A model generated the notes under the pieces. The model made no database searches. It had not been told where the DNA came from and was given only the letters and a program-made list of their open reading frames with translations. From Bog-113 sp963752695 (GTDB lineage: Bacteria > Acidobacteriota > Terriglobia > Bryobacterales > Bryobacteraceae): DNA of 64,000 nucleotides. Location: NCBI GenBank assembly GCA_963752695.1, contig CAVVZB010000003.1, positions 434,001 through 498,000 on the forward strand, given 5' to 3'. Positions 10,504-21,382 of the stretch are shown here, piece by piece; the stretch's first letter is position 1; the number at the start of each line of letters is the position of its first letter. The position numbers were made by a program, and so were the translations under genes.

Positions 10504-10579
10504 GGGGCTGTAGCTCAGCTGGGAGAGCGCCTGACTTGCACTCAGGAGGTCGCCGGTTCGATCCCGACCAGCTCCACCA
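10504..10579 (+). tRNA. tRNA-Ala (anticodon TGC)
   Basis: A full cloverleaf of 76 bases with an encoded CCA. The acceptor stem GGGGCTG pairs with CAGCTCC and contains the G3-U70 alanine identity pair. The anticodon loop is CTTGCAC, and the T loop is GGTTCGATCC. It lies 293 bases after the 16S end in the 16S-23S spacer; that stretch holds no supported gene. Confidence 0.98.
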
Positions 10580-10623
10580 GTTCGTTACAGTAAGCGATAG
10601 CGCGCACAGTATGTGCAACAGCC

Positions 10624-10700
10624 GGGCCTGTAGCTCAGTTGGCTAGAGCGCACCCCTGATAAGGGTGAGGTCGGTAGTTCGATTCTACCCAGGCCCACCA
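10624..10700 (+). tRNA. tRNA-Ile (anticodon GAT)
   Basis: A 77-base cloverleaf with encoded CCA. GGGCCTG pairs with CAGGCCC. The anticodon stem CACCC/GGGTG encloses the loop CTGATAA, giving GAT. It is the second tRNA of the rRNA spacer, so the order is Ala then Ile, opposite to the E. coli order. Confidence 0.98.
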
Positions 10701-10910
10701 TTTTTATTCAGGAAGACGTAGGGCGGTCCGATTCGGAAACGATTCATCGGCTTCTGTCGTCTTGAATAAAGGCAGTACAGAATCAAGTTATTTGACATTT
10801 GAATATGTTGACGGGCATTACTTACTACAAGTAGTGCAAATGGCATCCGCTGTAGTTAAGCGGGTGCACACGAAGCGTACAAGAATTACATTTGTGTCTT
10901 AAGTAGATTT

Positions 10911-13816
<2,906 letters not shown>

Positions 13817-13932
13817 ATAAAATTTACTGATCACACAATATGTGATCTTGTGCGCGACGCGAGTTCCGGATCTGATTTCGGAAGCTCTGTATATCGCAAG
13901 AGTGAGTGGCCCGTCAACATATTCAAAACACT

Positions 13933-14050
13933 TCTGGGTGACCATAGCGAAGGGGTCCCACCCGTTCCCATCCCGAACACGGTCGTTAAGCCCTTCAGCC
14001 CCGATGGTACTGCACGCGCAAGTGTGTGGGAGCGTAGGAAGTCGCCCGGT
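13933..14050 (+). rRNA. rrf: 5S ribosomal RNA
   Basis: The terminal helix pairs CTGGGTGAC (13934-13942) with GTCGCCCGG (14041-14049). The interior has the usual CCCATCCCGAACACGG block and CCCCGATGGTACTGC. It lies about 115 bases after the 23S end and just before a terminator. Confidence 0.96.
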
Positions 14051-14059
14051 TACATCTGA

Positions 14060-14093
14060 AAGCCCAGCCTCAACAACTGGGCTTTTCTCTTTC
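14060..14093 (+). terminator. Intrinsic terminator of the rRNA operon
   Basis: AAGCCCAG (14060-14067) pairs with CTGGGCTT (14077-14084) around a 9-base loop, followed by the T-rich stretch TTCTCTTT. It begins about 10 bases after 5S. Confidence 0.85.
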
Positions 14094-14115
14094 TGCTATC
14101 CTTCCCGCAACTCCT

Positions 14116-14619
14116 ATGCGGTTCCTACTCTACTTGATCTTTGGCCCGCTGCTCGCCGCACAAATTCCAGACCTAGCCACACCCTCCAACCGCCTCCAAG
14201 CGCTGCTTCAACAACTCAAACCGAAAGACTGGCCTGAATCCGCTATCTACGTCCCGTTATTGAAAGCCGCTCTCAACGGTAATGCCGCCATCCCGGTTTC
14301 CGCTCAGTCCTTAAACGCTCACCCGGATCAAATCCTCGACGCTCTCCACTTACTCGAACAGTTACACGCTGTCCAGGAATCTGTTTCTGTTTTAGCGGTG
14401 GGGGTCAGCCGCTACCAAAACCCCGCACTCGCCGAGCTCCTAATCGGGCTTTTGGCCGAAGGTAAGCCGGCCCGCGATGCTTTTAGCCAACGCGTCTTTC
14501 AGTTAGTCGCCGATCGCGAAGAGCAGTTCCAGGTCGCCGACCATGAGGCGCAACGTTGCCGCGCAATCTTGAGCAAGGGTCCTCATCCGCCCGCACGAGC
14601 GGTAAAATCAAAAGAATGA
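14116..14619 (+). CDS. Hypothetical exported helical protein
   Basis: 167 residues. A hydrophobic start (RFLLYLIFGPLLAAQ) looks like a signal peptide. The rest is mostly amphipathic helix with no motif I recognise. It begins 22 bases after the rRNA terminator, so it probably has its own promoter or lives on read-through. Its TGA stop overlaps the ATG of the next gene (ATGA), so the two are likely translated together. Confidence 0.55.
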   Translation: MRFLLYLIFGPLLAAQIPDLATPSNRLQALLQQLKPKDWPESAIYVPLLKAALNGNAAIPVSAQSLNAHPDQILDALHLLEQLHAVQESVSVLAVGVSRYQNPALAELLIGLLAEGKPARDAFSQRVFQLVADREEQFQVADHEAQRCRAILSKGPHPPARAVKSKE

Positions 14620-14804
14620 CGTTCCGATGCACCATCTGTGAACAGGAATCGAGCCGCATCTGTGTGTGCTGCACCAAGGACACCTGCGACGACCACCTCT
14701 GCAACATCTGCAAAAGCTGCAGTGATTGCTGCCCGCACGAGGTGCAGCTGGAACAACGTCCCAGTGTCCGAAGTGCACGCGAAACCGCCAATCTCGAAGG
14801 GTAA
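14616..14804 (+). CDS. Small cysteine-rich zinc-ribbon-like protein
   Basis: 62 residues with ten Cys in the first 45: CTICEQ, CVCCTKDTC, CNICKSCSDCC. The CxxC pairs suggest one or two structural zinc sites, possibly a B-box or RING-like knuckle. His residues in DDHLC and CPHE may add ligands. The ATG at 14616 overlaps the previous stop by 4 bases, which supports this start over longer readings. Function unknown; a protein- or RNA-binding adaptor is a guess. Confidence 0.6.
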   Translation: MTFRCTICEQESSRICVCCTKDTCDDHLCNICKSCSDCCPHEVQLEQRPSVRSARETANLEG

Positions 14805-14810
14805 AACCGT

Positions 14811-15632
14811 CTAGCTGGTCGGTGCGTGGTAAGCCGCGTCAATCTGCTTCCGCACAAACTCCAGGTCGCGGTGAAGTGCCCCCGGTTCATCCGGCGTTTT
14901 ATACTCGCGGTGAATCGTGATCGGACCGGTAAAATTCGCCCGCGCTAACGCGCCGAAAAGCCGGTCGAACGCAATCGCTCCCTTGCCGAGCGGTTGGGCG
15001 GTCACTCCGGCTTCATCGAATAGCGAAATGGCTTTCACTTGGGGCATCGCCCCGCGAATCAGCTCATCGCTAAGCCCGGCGTTCGGGTCGAAGCAGTCCG
15101 CGTCGAGGCACAATCCGCTCCAGTCCGGTTCGAGTCCTGCGATCAACTCGCGGCCAGCCGCGAGATCAAGTGCGCCGGAGCGGCTGCCCACTGGTACGCA
15201 TAAACCGATTTTGTATTCTCGCCCTTCAAGCGCCAAAGCTGTGGAATCGCGCTTGGTCCGCAACCGCGGACCGCACTTGAAAAGCCCAACGCCGGTTCGC
15301 CCAGCCAGCGCCAACACCGTCCGTGACCATGGATCGTAAGGCGTGGTCAGCGCGGTCGTGATGGTCGGTGCCTCCAGTCCCGCTCCGTGAATGCTTTCCA
15401 GCGCACGTACTTCGTCCACCGGTGCCTGTTGTGGTTCCACCAGCCCGCCCGGCATCACCGTAATATCCACACCGTCGAAGCCGATTTGCTTGACGATCTC
15501 GCCCATTTCGGCATAACCGACGCCGCTCAATGCCTGCGACGAGACACACACTATCGGGCGTTTAAGCTTCGCCGGCTTCTGCGCCGAGGCCCGAGCTGCG
15601 ACTAGCAATGCCAACAGATACCGGCGCGTCAT
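14811..15632 (-). CDS. Xylose-isomerase-like TIM-barrel protein, exported
   Basis: 273 residues. A signal sequence (TRRYLLALLVAARASAQ) precedes an AP endonuclease family 2 type TIM barrel: KQIGFDGVDITVMPGG early, SGLCLDADCFDPNAG in the middle, VKAISLFDEAG, and FTGPITIHREYK near the end. His and Asp/Glu metal-ligand candidates are visible but not verified. Relatives epimerise, isomerise or dehydrate sugars, and are common in acidobacterial and planctomycete sugar loci. The substrate cannot be told. It converges with the zinc-ribbon gene and is followed on the same strand by no gene. Confidence 0.75.
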   Translation of the reverse strand: MTRRYLLALLVAARASAQKPAKLKRPIVCVSSQALSGVGYAEMGEIVKQIGFDGVDITVMPGGLVEPQQAPVDEVRALESIHGAGLEAPTITTALTTPYDPWSRTVLALAGRTGVGLFKCGPRLRTKRDSTALALEGREYKIGLCVPVGSRSGALDLAAGRELIAGLEPDWSGLCLDADCFDPNAGLSDELIRGAMPQVKAISLFDEAGVTAQPLGKGAIAFDRLFGALARANFTGPITIHREYKTPDEPGALHRDLEFVRKQIDAAYHAPTS

Positions 15633-15641
15633 TATCTACAC

Positions 15642-16535
15642 TTAGGCGGCTTGTTGCGCGAACCCGCTAGCCTGGAGCGCCTGGAACACGTCTTTGGTGG
15701 CGGTGCTGCGGTTTAGGGTGTAGAAATGAATTCCCGGCACGCCGCCCATCAGCAGGTCAACGCACTGCGCGGTCGCGTGTGCCACGCCGAGTTGCAGTAC
15801 CGCCGAAGGATTGTCGCGCCGCCGGTCCAACTCGGCAGCCAATTGAAACGGAAGCGTGGCGCCGCATGACGACGTGAACCTTTCCATCTGACTGGCGTTA
15901 GTGATCGGCATGATTCCTGGAATGATCGGGATTTGAATTCCCGCCGAACGGGCGCGGTCTACGAATTCGAAATAGCGCCGGTTGTCAAGGAACAGTTGCG
16001 TCACCAGGAAGTCGAGCCCCGCATCCACCTTGCGTTTCAAATTCATCAAATCGCGATGTGGATTGGCGCATTCCGGGTGACGCTCGGGATAGGCGGCGCC
16101 GCCGATCGAAAGCCGCGCCCCATACTTTTCACGAATCATGTCGACGAGTTCAACGGCGTACCGGAAGCCACCTTCGACTGGAGCAAATTCCGTCTGACCC
16201 TTCGGGGGATCACCACGCAAGGCGAGAACGTTGTCGATGCCCGCGTCCACCAGCCGGTCCAGGACCTCAGCAATTTCGGTTCGAGTCGCCCCGGCGCATG
16301 TCAGGTGAGCCATGGATTCAATTCCCATGCCGGACTTAATGCGGCTGACAATGTCGAGCGTCTTATTGCGGGTCGACCCTCCGGCGCCATAGGTCACTGA
16401 GACGAAAGTCGGGCCCAGAGGCTTTAAATCGAGAATCGTTTGCTCCAGTAGCGCCGCGGCATCCTCGCTCTTGGGGGGGAAGAACTCGAATGAGAACGAC
16501 GGCCCACTGCGCGCAAGAAGGTCCCCGATCTTCAT
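15642..16535 (-). CDS. metF: Methylenetetrahydrofolate reductase
   Basis: 297 residues, normal for MetF. The FAD enzyme reduces 5,10-methylene-THF to 5-methyl-THF for methionine synthesis. Conserved blocks are SFEFFPPKSE near the N-terminus, VSVTYGAGGSTR, HLTCAGAT, VLALRGDPP, FLVTQLFLDN and IPIIPGIMPI. I chose the ATG at 16535 (MKIGDLL), because the usual family start is right before the FEFFPPK motif; the open frame runs 13 codons further without support. It links with glyA in one-carbon metabolism, but is 5 kb away. Confidence 0.95.
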   Translation of the reverse strand: MKIGDLLARSGPSFSFEFFPPKSEDAAALLEQTILDLKPLGPTFVSVTYGAGGSTRNKTLDIVSRIKSGMGIESMAHLTCAGATRTEIAEVLDRLVDAGIDNVLALRGDPPKGQTEFAPVEGGFRYAVELVDMIREKYGARLSIGGAAYPERHPECANPHRDLMNLKRKVDAGLDFLVTQLFLDNRRYFEFVDRARSAGIQIPIIPGIMPITNASQMERFTSSCGATLPFQLAAELDRRRDNPSAVLQLGVAHATAQCVDLLMGGVPGIHFYTLNRSTATKDVFQALQASGFAQQAA

Positions 16536-16642
16536 GCTTTTATTGTAGACGTCCCTGACTATGACCTTTCGCACGAACCGGAACGGGGAAACCTCGACAA
16601 ACGAACGATTCCGAACCTATACTCTGAATGAGGTCACTTTCC

Positions 16643-16837
16643 ATGCCGAAAGATGCACATAAGAAAGCTGCTGAACACCACGAGAACGCCGCCAAGGCTC
16701 ATCATGCCGCGGCCGATCACCATGAGAAGGGCAACCACGAGGAAGCCAGCAAGCACTCTGAGGCGGCTCACGGCCACTCGAAGTCTGCTCACGACCACTC
16801 GACGGAAGCTCACAAGAAGTCCAGCACCAAGAAGTAG
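16643..16837 (+). CDS. Small His/Ala/Lys-rich repetitive protein
   Basis: 64 residues composed almost only of His, Ala, Lys, Glu, Ser and Asp, with a repeating AxxHxxxA-like pattern (for example AAEHHENAAKAHH). It should form a long charged helix. Similar short proteins are widespread in soil bacteria and have been loosely linked with stress or metal binding; this is general knowledge and not shown here. GAGG lies 9 bases before the ATG at 16643. A strong terminator follows. An alternative ATG at 16628 would add 5 residues. Confidence 0.7.
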   Translation: MPKDAHKKAAEHHENAAKAHHAAADHHEKGNHEEASKHSEAAHGHSKSAHDHSTEAHKKSSTKK

Positions 16838-16853
16838 GCCGCGTCCTTGTTTT

Positions 16854-16895
16854 AAATGGCGGCTGGCAGTGATGCCCGCCGCCATTTGTGTTTCT
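16854..16895 (+). terminator. Intrinsic terminator
   Basis: AAATGGCGGC (16854-16863) pairs perfectly with GCCGCCATTT (16878-16887) around a 14-base loop, followed by GTGTTTCTT. It ends the small His-rich gene; the complementary strand ends the hydrolase pseudogene region less clearly. Confidence 0.8.
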
Positions 16896-16916
16896 TAGGG
16901 CAGCCGAAAGATTCCG

Positions 16917-17907
16917 CTAGCGCCCAAAATGGGGAGCGAACGTGAAATCGCACCGATCAGTAGCCACCGAATCGCGGCCAGTCATCACTGCGGAACACGT
17001 GAACGTCTGCTGCACCGGATCTCCGAACCGCAAATCAGTAAGTCGCACCTCAGTCTGACTACCGGTCGCAATCACTTTCCAAGCAGGGTATTGCGCGAAC
17101 TCGATCAGAGCTCCGAAACCCTTTCTGGCTTCCAGCGCGCCCCGCGCCGGGCCAGGATTGTTCTTGTAAACTACGCGACCCAAGTCTGGGTGAAATTCCC
17201 GCGACACGTCCAACTCGTACGAATAGTAGCGGTCTGAGAGCTCAACAAGGCCTTCCCAGTCGAGAGGGTTCAGCGGAGTGGGAAAAGCAGCAACGCGCTG
17301 CGGAGCTTCGCCGTTATACAGTCTTGCGTTTAGTATGGCGGTTGCCCGGGAATGCAGGACGACACGTGCGCCATTGAAAGCCATCACGAAGGTCAGCGCC
17401 AAGATACCCCAGGCACGGGTGGGGTAGGCTCGTTTTTTCCCGCCTATTTCCGACGAGAGCAGCCGACCCAACAACGGCAGCGCTAGAGCCAGGATCAGTG
17501 CAGCCCAGAGATAAGGGTCGACGACGTAGGTGCAGTCCCATTCAAACCAACGGCCGGAGAACGGAGCCAGCAAACGTACCCCGTAATTGTTCGTCAGGTC
17601 GAGCAGGATATGCGAAAGTACGCCCACCCACGCGACTGCTATCGATCGCCCCCACCCGGACTTTTCTTTGGAAAAAACGCGAACCAAGGCCACCACGGCG
17701 ATGGCAAGGACTAGAGAAAACACAAGCGAGTGCGTCCAATTGCGATGCCAGCGGAGTCAGCGCCGCCGAGCCACCGAGCCCGGAAATGACATCAATATCC
17801 GGGGCATTGGCCGCCAAGAGCAGGATCGGCACAGAGTTGGGTGTCAGGCGGTTCAAACCGGCGCGGGCGAGGAAAGCCCCGACTAGCGAGTGGGTAAGAT
17901 TATCCAT
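16917..17907 (-). pseudogene. Membrane-bound metal-dependent hydrolase (YdjM/DUF457-like), frameshifted
   Basis: Two adjacent reading frames together encode one protein. The N-terminal part (from ATG 17907) reads MDNLTHSLVGAFLARAG and LAANAPDIDVISGLGGSAA, the start of the family. The rest is in the next frame and continues HRNWTHSLVFSL, then several membrane segments and a periplasmic C-terminal domain to 16917. One extra base near 17751 explains the break: removing it restores Ser-Ala-Ala, four residues, then His-Arg. His and Asp of HSLVG, APDID and HRNWTHS are the expected metal ligands. Either a real loss of function or an assembly error. It starts 3 bases after the DUF1080 stop. Confidence 0.8.
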
Positions 17908-17910
17908 CGT

Positions 17911-18561
17911 CTACTTGCCGGGGGAAACTTCACGAATCTCGATGGTGCGAAACAGGATGACGGTATCCCGGTCGTGGAGCTGAAGCCCGATCGGCCCTGC
18001 CAAGCTGCGGGCGGGGTCTCCCGGCGATTCCGAAACTTTCTGCCCATTAACCAGCACCGTGATTCCAACATGCCGCACTTGAATTTCGATACGGTTCCAG
18101 TCGTTTTCCTTGACCGGTCCATCTTTGGCGTGGTCGAAAAGATAAACGCTTCCGGTGTGGAACGGGTCGCCGGAATGATTTTCCAATTGGATTTCATACC
18201 CAATGTGTGAAGGGGTTTTCTTAGGATCGTAATCCGGAGGAACGGCGAACCGCGCCCGGGAGCCATCGCGGATAGAGATTCCGCTATTGCCGTTGAAGCG
18301 CAGCCAATATTCGGCACGGAGATCGAATTCATCGAAAGATTGCCGGGTGTAGAGCCAGGATTGTTCGTGGGAATTGTGCAGATCGCGCTGGCCAATCAGT
18401 AGGCTATCGGAAGTTACGCTCCACAAGCCATCGCCCACCACTTCCCAACCAGCCAGTGTGTGGCCATCGAAGAGCGGGCGGAAGCTGGTAACCGGGGCTG
18501 CGGGGAGCACCTCCGCGAAATGTGCGGAAAGCAGTAAAAACGACAAGAAAAGAGCGCGCAT
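17911..18561 (-). CDS. DUF1080 (3-keto-disaccharide hydrolase-like) exported protein
   Basis: 216 residues. A signal peptide (ALFLSFLLLSAHFAEVLPAAP) is followed by a single concanavalin-like beta-sandwich: FRPLFDGHTLAGWEVVGDG, then FDEFDLRAEYWL, NSGISIRDG, GYEIQLENH, DWNRIEIQV and GPIGLQLHD. This order is diagnostic of DUF1080. The family binds or cleaves modified sugars outside the cytoplasm. It is the first gene of a unit with the frameshifted hydrolase. Confidence 0.9.
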   Translation of the reverse strand: MRALFLSFLLLSAHFAEVLPAAPVTSFRPLFDGHTLAGWEVVGDGLWSVTSDSLLIGQRDLHNSHEQSWLYTRQSFDEFDLRAEYWLRFNGNSGISIRDGSRARFAVPPDYDPKKTPSHIGYEIQLENHSGDPFHTGSVYLFDHAKDGPVKENDWNRIEIQVRHVGITVLVNGQKVSESPGDPARSLAGPIGLQLHDRDTVILFRTIEIREVSPGK

Positions 18562-18594
18562 GTTTCAGGGCAAGCCTATCAAACGCGGCGTCGT

Positions 18595-18630
18595 GAAAAA
18601 GCCCGGCGGGATGGGTCGGCCGCGCCGGGC
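18595..18630 (-). terminator. Intrinsic terminator of the Cys-rich regulator-like gene
   Basis: On the reverse strand GCCCGGCG (18630-18623) pairs with CGCCGGGC (18608-18601) and is followed by five T (18600-18596). It lies 17 bases after the stop of the 18648-19253 gene. Confidence 0.8.
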
Positions 18631-18647
18631 AACGAGCCTAGCGATAA

Positions 18648-19253
18648 CTAAGCGACCCGGTCGATCGGCGGACGGACAGGCAGGCAGGATTTCGGCCGCG
18701 AACCCATGACGGTGACCTTTTCCCGTTGGGCAGGGAGGGCCTGGGCGGGAAGCGCCTTCACGATTTTCCCGCCGAAGTACTCATCCAGCGGGAACAGGGC
18801 ATACGGTTCAAGCTCGCGGAAAACGCGTCCCAGCTTTTGCTGGATACGATAGACCGCGTGGAAAAAGATCCCACGATCAATCTTCAGCTGGCGGCAGCAG
18901 AGTTTCCAATCCGCACCCAACAAAAAGTGGAACCGGAATATCTTGTATTCGAACTCATCCAGGCTGCGCTGAGTGACGAGGCAGAAGTCCGCCATATACT
19001 CCTCATCGCGACGCCCCCACGTTCGGCGCCCGGACTTGCCGCCCTCACAGAACTGCCAGCTGACCGTACTGACATGCTTTTCTCTCGATGCACACTGCCG
19101 AAAGCGCGCATAGCAGGCGCGAAAGACGCCTCGTAATACGCAGTTGCATGGGCTGGCCAGGCCTCGTTTGCTGGTGCGGCGCAATCCTTCTCCGTGGCAG
19201 ATGGTACAGGCTGATCCCGCCAGGGCGATCGTTTCAGAACGGTTCCACTCCAT
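18648..19253 (-). CDS. Cys-rich protein with DnaJ-type zinc motif and sigma-region-4-like segment
   Basis: 201 residues. The N-terminal third has a zinc-site pattern: CTICHGEG, identical in form to the CxxCxGxG half-site of DnaJ, then CNCVL and FRACYARFRQC. The middle third has DEEYMADFCLV, FEYKIFRFHFLLGADWKLCCRQL and a helix pair ending QQKLGRVFRELEPYAL, which resembles sigma-70 region 4. I recall many similar acidobacterial proteins but no function. GGAGG lies 10 bases before ATG 19253; an ATG at 19262 is too close to it. It is divergent from an XRE-type regulator and has a terminator. Confidence 0.6.
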   Translation of the reverse strand: MEWNRSETIALAGSACTICHGEGLRRTSKRGLASPCNCVLRGVFRACYARFRQCASREKHVSTVSWQFCEGGKSGRRTWGRRDEEYMADFCLVTQRSLDEFEYKIFRFHFLLGADWKLCCRQLKIDRGIFFHAVYRIQQKLGRVFRELEPYALFPLDEYFGGKIVKALPAQALPAQREKVTVMGSRPKSCLPVRPPIDRVA

Positions 19254-19262
19254 GTTAGACAT

Positions 19263-19533
19263 TCCTCCAAGAAGGGGTTTTGGCTCTTCCCTTCGGATTG
19301 GAGAGCCACCCCACAAACTAGTTCTCAATCTAGGCGCGATCCGGTTTTCGTCAACAAAAAAAATCGTATATCGCCTGCAATTAATTCGACATTTATTCCG
19401 AAACAGTGCCGAATGAAGCAGTTAGCGGAAAAAAATTAGCGGAAATAAATGCGAGAATTTCTACCGTACTGTTTGGTACAGTTGATTTTGTCTATTACCT
19501 ATATCCAGGGGAGATAGCCGAAAGGAAGCAGTC
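19263..19533. promoter_or_regulatory. Divergent control region with operator-like palindrome and tandem repeat
   Basis: 271 bases, AT-richer than the flanks, lie between two divergent genes. ACTGT-TTGGT-ACAGT at 19468-19482 is a perfect 5-base inverted repeat. TTAGCGGAAA occurs twice at 19422-19431 and 19436-19445, period 14. Both could be operator sites for the regulator to the right. Confidence 0.5.
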
Positions 19534-20205
19534 TTGACATTCGAGGCAATGCAGGACCGTTTGCTCATGGTTGCGCGTGAGCGGGTGAGGAATGGGGAGA
19601 TCACCGAGAGCCACTTGGCCCGTCTCGTGGGGATCTCACAATCGCATATCCATAACGTGCTCAAGGGGGCCCGAAAACTCTCACCGGAATTAAGCGACCG
19701 GATTTTGCAGCAGCTGCACCTCACGACGGAGGATCTTCGGCGGGAGGACCTGGCGATTGAGCCGGCGGCGTTTCGTTCGGTGCCTCTGCTGTCGGGGGAG
19801 CTTGGGGAGGAGATGGAGCGTTTTGCGCCGACTCAGACCGCAGGCACCGCGCTGGTCCCGGTCCCGGTAGCCGCCCCGGTTTTCCGCCCCTTAGCGGCAA
19901 GGCTGGGGGAGGATGCTCTGGCGTCACCTCGTTTTGAATCCGGCGACCTGGTACTGATCGACCAATCGGTCGCAGCCCGGCGTCACATTCTCCCGGAAGC
20001 GGCCTATCTGGTGAATACTCCGGAAGGCCCCAGGCTCCGGTCATTGCGAAGCGCGCCGGGGCACTTGTTTGTAGTGACTGGCCAGACCTTGCGGCTTCCG
20101 CGCAAGTGGGAATCGACATCGGTGTCGCGATCCACCGCAATGCTCGTGGTGCTGGGGCGCGTGGTATGGCTGAGCCGGCAGCTTATGGCGCGGATGCCCG
20201 ATTAG
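19534..20205 (+). CDS. XRE-family HTH regulator with S24/LexA-like C-terminal domain
   Basis: 223 residues. The N-terminal helix-turn-helix (about 20-55) reads ITESHLARLVGISQSHIHNVLKGARKLSPEL. In pieces: ITESHLARLVG then ISQSHIHNVLKGARKL. The C-terminal half (about 115-215) resembles the S24 peptidase fold of phage repressors: RFESGDLVLIDQSV, then YLVNTPEGPRLRSLR. I cannot see a clear Ser-Lys dyad, so self-cleavage is doubtful. The start is TTG, preceded by AAGGA at a 7-base distance; the ATG at 19549 has a worse site. The 3' end overlaps the convergent glycosyltransferase gene by 23 bases. Confidence 0.8.
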   Translation: MTFEAMQDRLLMVARERVRNGEITESHLARLVGISQSHIHNVLKGARKLSPELSDRILQQLHLTTEDLRREDLAIEPAAFRSVPLLSGELGEEMERFAPTQTAGTALVPVPVAAPVFRPLAARLGEDALASPRFESGDLVLIDQSVAARRHILPEAAYLVNTPEGPRLRSLRSAPGHLFVVTGQTLRLPRKWESTSVSRSTAMLVVLGRVVWLSRQLMARMPD

Positions 20206-21370
20206 TTGGCCCGCCAGTCCCATGCCGCAAAGCGACCCGCCGATACAGATCGAGCGTTTCCGCGCCGGAACGAAGCCAACTAAAGCTGCGCGCGCGCAGG
20301 TAACCCCGGTCGATCAGCATTTCGCGCAAGCGGCGGTCCCCAAGGACCTCGGAAATGCCGCGGGCAATATCGAACACGTTTTCCGGGTGCACGATCATGG
20401 CGGCATCTCCAACAACTTCCGGGAGAGAACTGACCCCAGAGGTGATGACCGGCGTCCCGCAAGCCATGGCTTCGAGCGGTGGCAATCCAAAGCCTTCATA
20501 TAAGGATGGGAATAGGAACGCGGTAGCCGATTCGTAGAGCACGCGAAGGGTTTCGAAAGGAACGAAGCCTAGGAATCGAACACAGTTTTCCACACGGCTG
20601 TGAATGACGGCGCGCCTCACTTCTGGGTGCCGGTGAATATCGTCTCCAATAATAATGAGGCGCAGTGAGTGGAACTCGGGGTGAGCGGTGAATTGCTGCC
20701 GGGCGACGGCGAAAGCCTCCACCAACCGGGGGATGTTTTTCTGCGGGCGGATATGACCGACATATAAAAGGTAAGGATCTTCGATCCGATAGCGCTCAAG
20801 GATGCGTTGGCGCTCGGTTTCACGATTTCGGGCCGGGTCATCCGGCGGCTCGGACGAATGCAGGAAACGCGGATCGGGCGCGTTATAGATGGTTTGAACG
20901 CACGATTCCCGAATGCCAGCGACATTGATCAGATCGCGCCTCGTTGCGGAGGAAACTGCAATGACTTGGCCGGCGTGGGAGACAGCCCGCTGGAAGCGGA
21001 ACCTCCGCAAGTGGTGGAGCCATCGGGGCGAGGAATCGAACAGAACGTTGCTGAGATCGTGAACCGTAACCACGTAGGGACCCGGGAGAAAAAGCGGAAC
21101 GCGGTTGAGGGGAATGTGGGTGAGGTCGACACTCAGCCGCCGGATCAGGAGCGGAAGCAGGAAGTGATCCAAGCGATCGAGGTCGCTTGTGGCATGGGGA
21201 ACGGGGATGAAGTTAGCGGGCAGGCCGGCAAACAGGCTTTGTTCGCTGGCGGGTCCAATAAGCAGGAATTCGTGCTGGCTTTCCAACTGTCCAAAGGCGC
21301 GCAGCAGATTGCGAATATAGGTGCCTATGCCGAAATCACGAATGCGCCGGACATCGAGGGCGATTCGCAC
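20183..21370 (-). CDS. Glycosyltransferase, family GT4 (GT-B fold)
   Basis: 395 residues. The N-terminal acceptor domain begins MRIALDVRRI and GIGTYIRNLL, and the C-terminal donor domain starts at LLYVGHIRPQKNIPRLVEAF (in pieces LLYVGHIRPQKN, LVEAF). The sugar-nucleotide motif FPSLYEGFGLPPLEAMACGTPVI carries the E-x7-E pair. It resembles mannosyl/rhamnosyltransferases of envelope polysaccharides. The start is GTG 21370, 12 bases after the glyA stop, so it is probably co-transcribed with glyA. Confidence 0.93.
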   Translation of the reverse strand: MRIALDVRRIRDFGIGTYIRNLLRAFGQLESQHEFLLIGPASEQSLFAGLPANFIPVPHATSDLDRLDHFLLPLLIRRLSVDLTHIPLNRVPLFLPGPYVVTVHDLSNVLFDSSPRWLHHLRRFRFQRAVSHAGQVIAVSSATRRDLINVAGIRESCVQTIYNAPDPRFLHSSEPPDDPARNRETERQRILERYRIEDPYLLYVGHIRPQKNIPRLVEAFAVARQQFTAHPEFHSLRLIIIGDDIHRHPEVRRAVIHSRVENCVRFLGFVPFETLRVLYESATAFLFPSLYEGFGLPPLEAMACGTPVITSGVSSLPEVVGDAAMIVHPENVFDIARGISEVLGDRRLREMLIDRGYLRARSFSWLRSGAETLDLYRRVALRHGTGGPTNRASAP

Positions 21371-21382
21371 GTTGGCTGGAGC

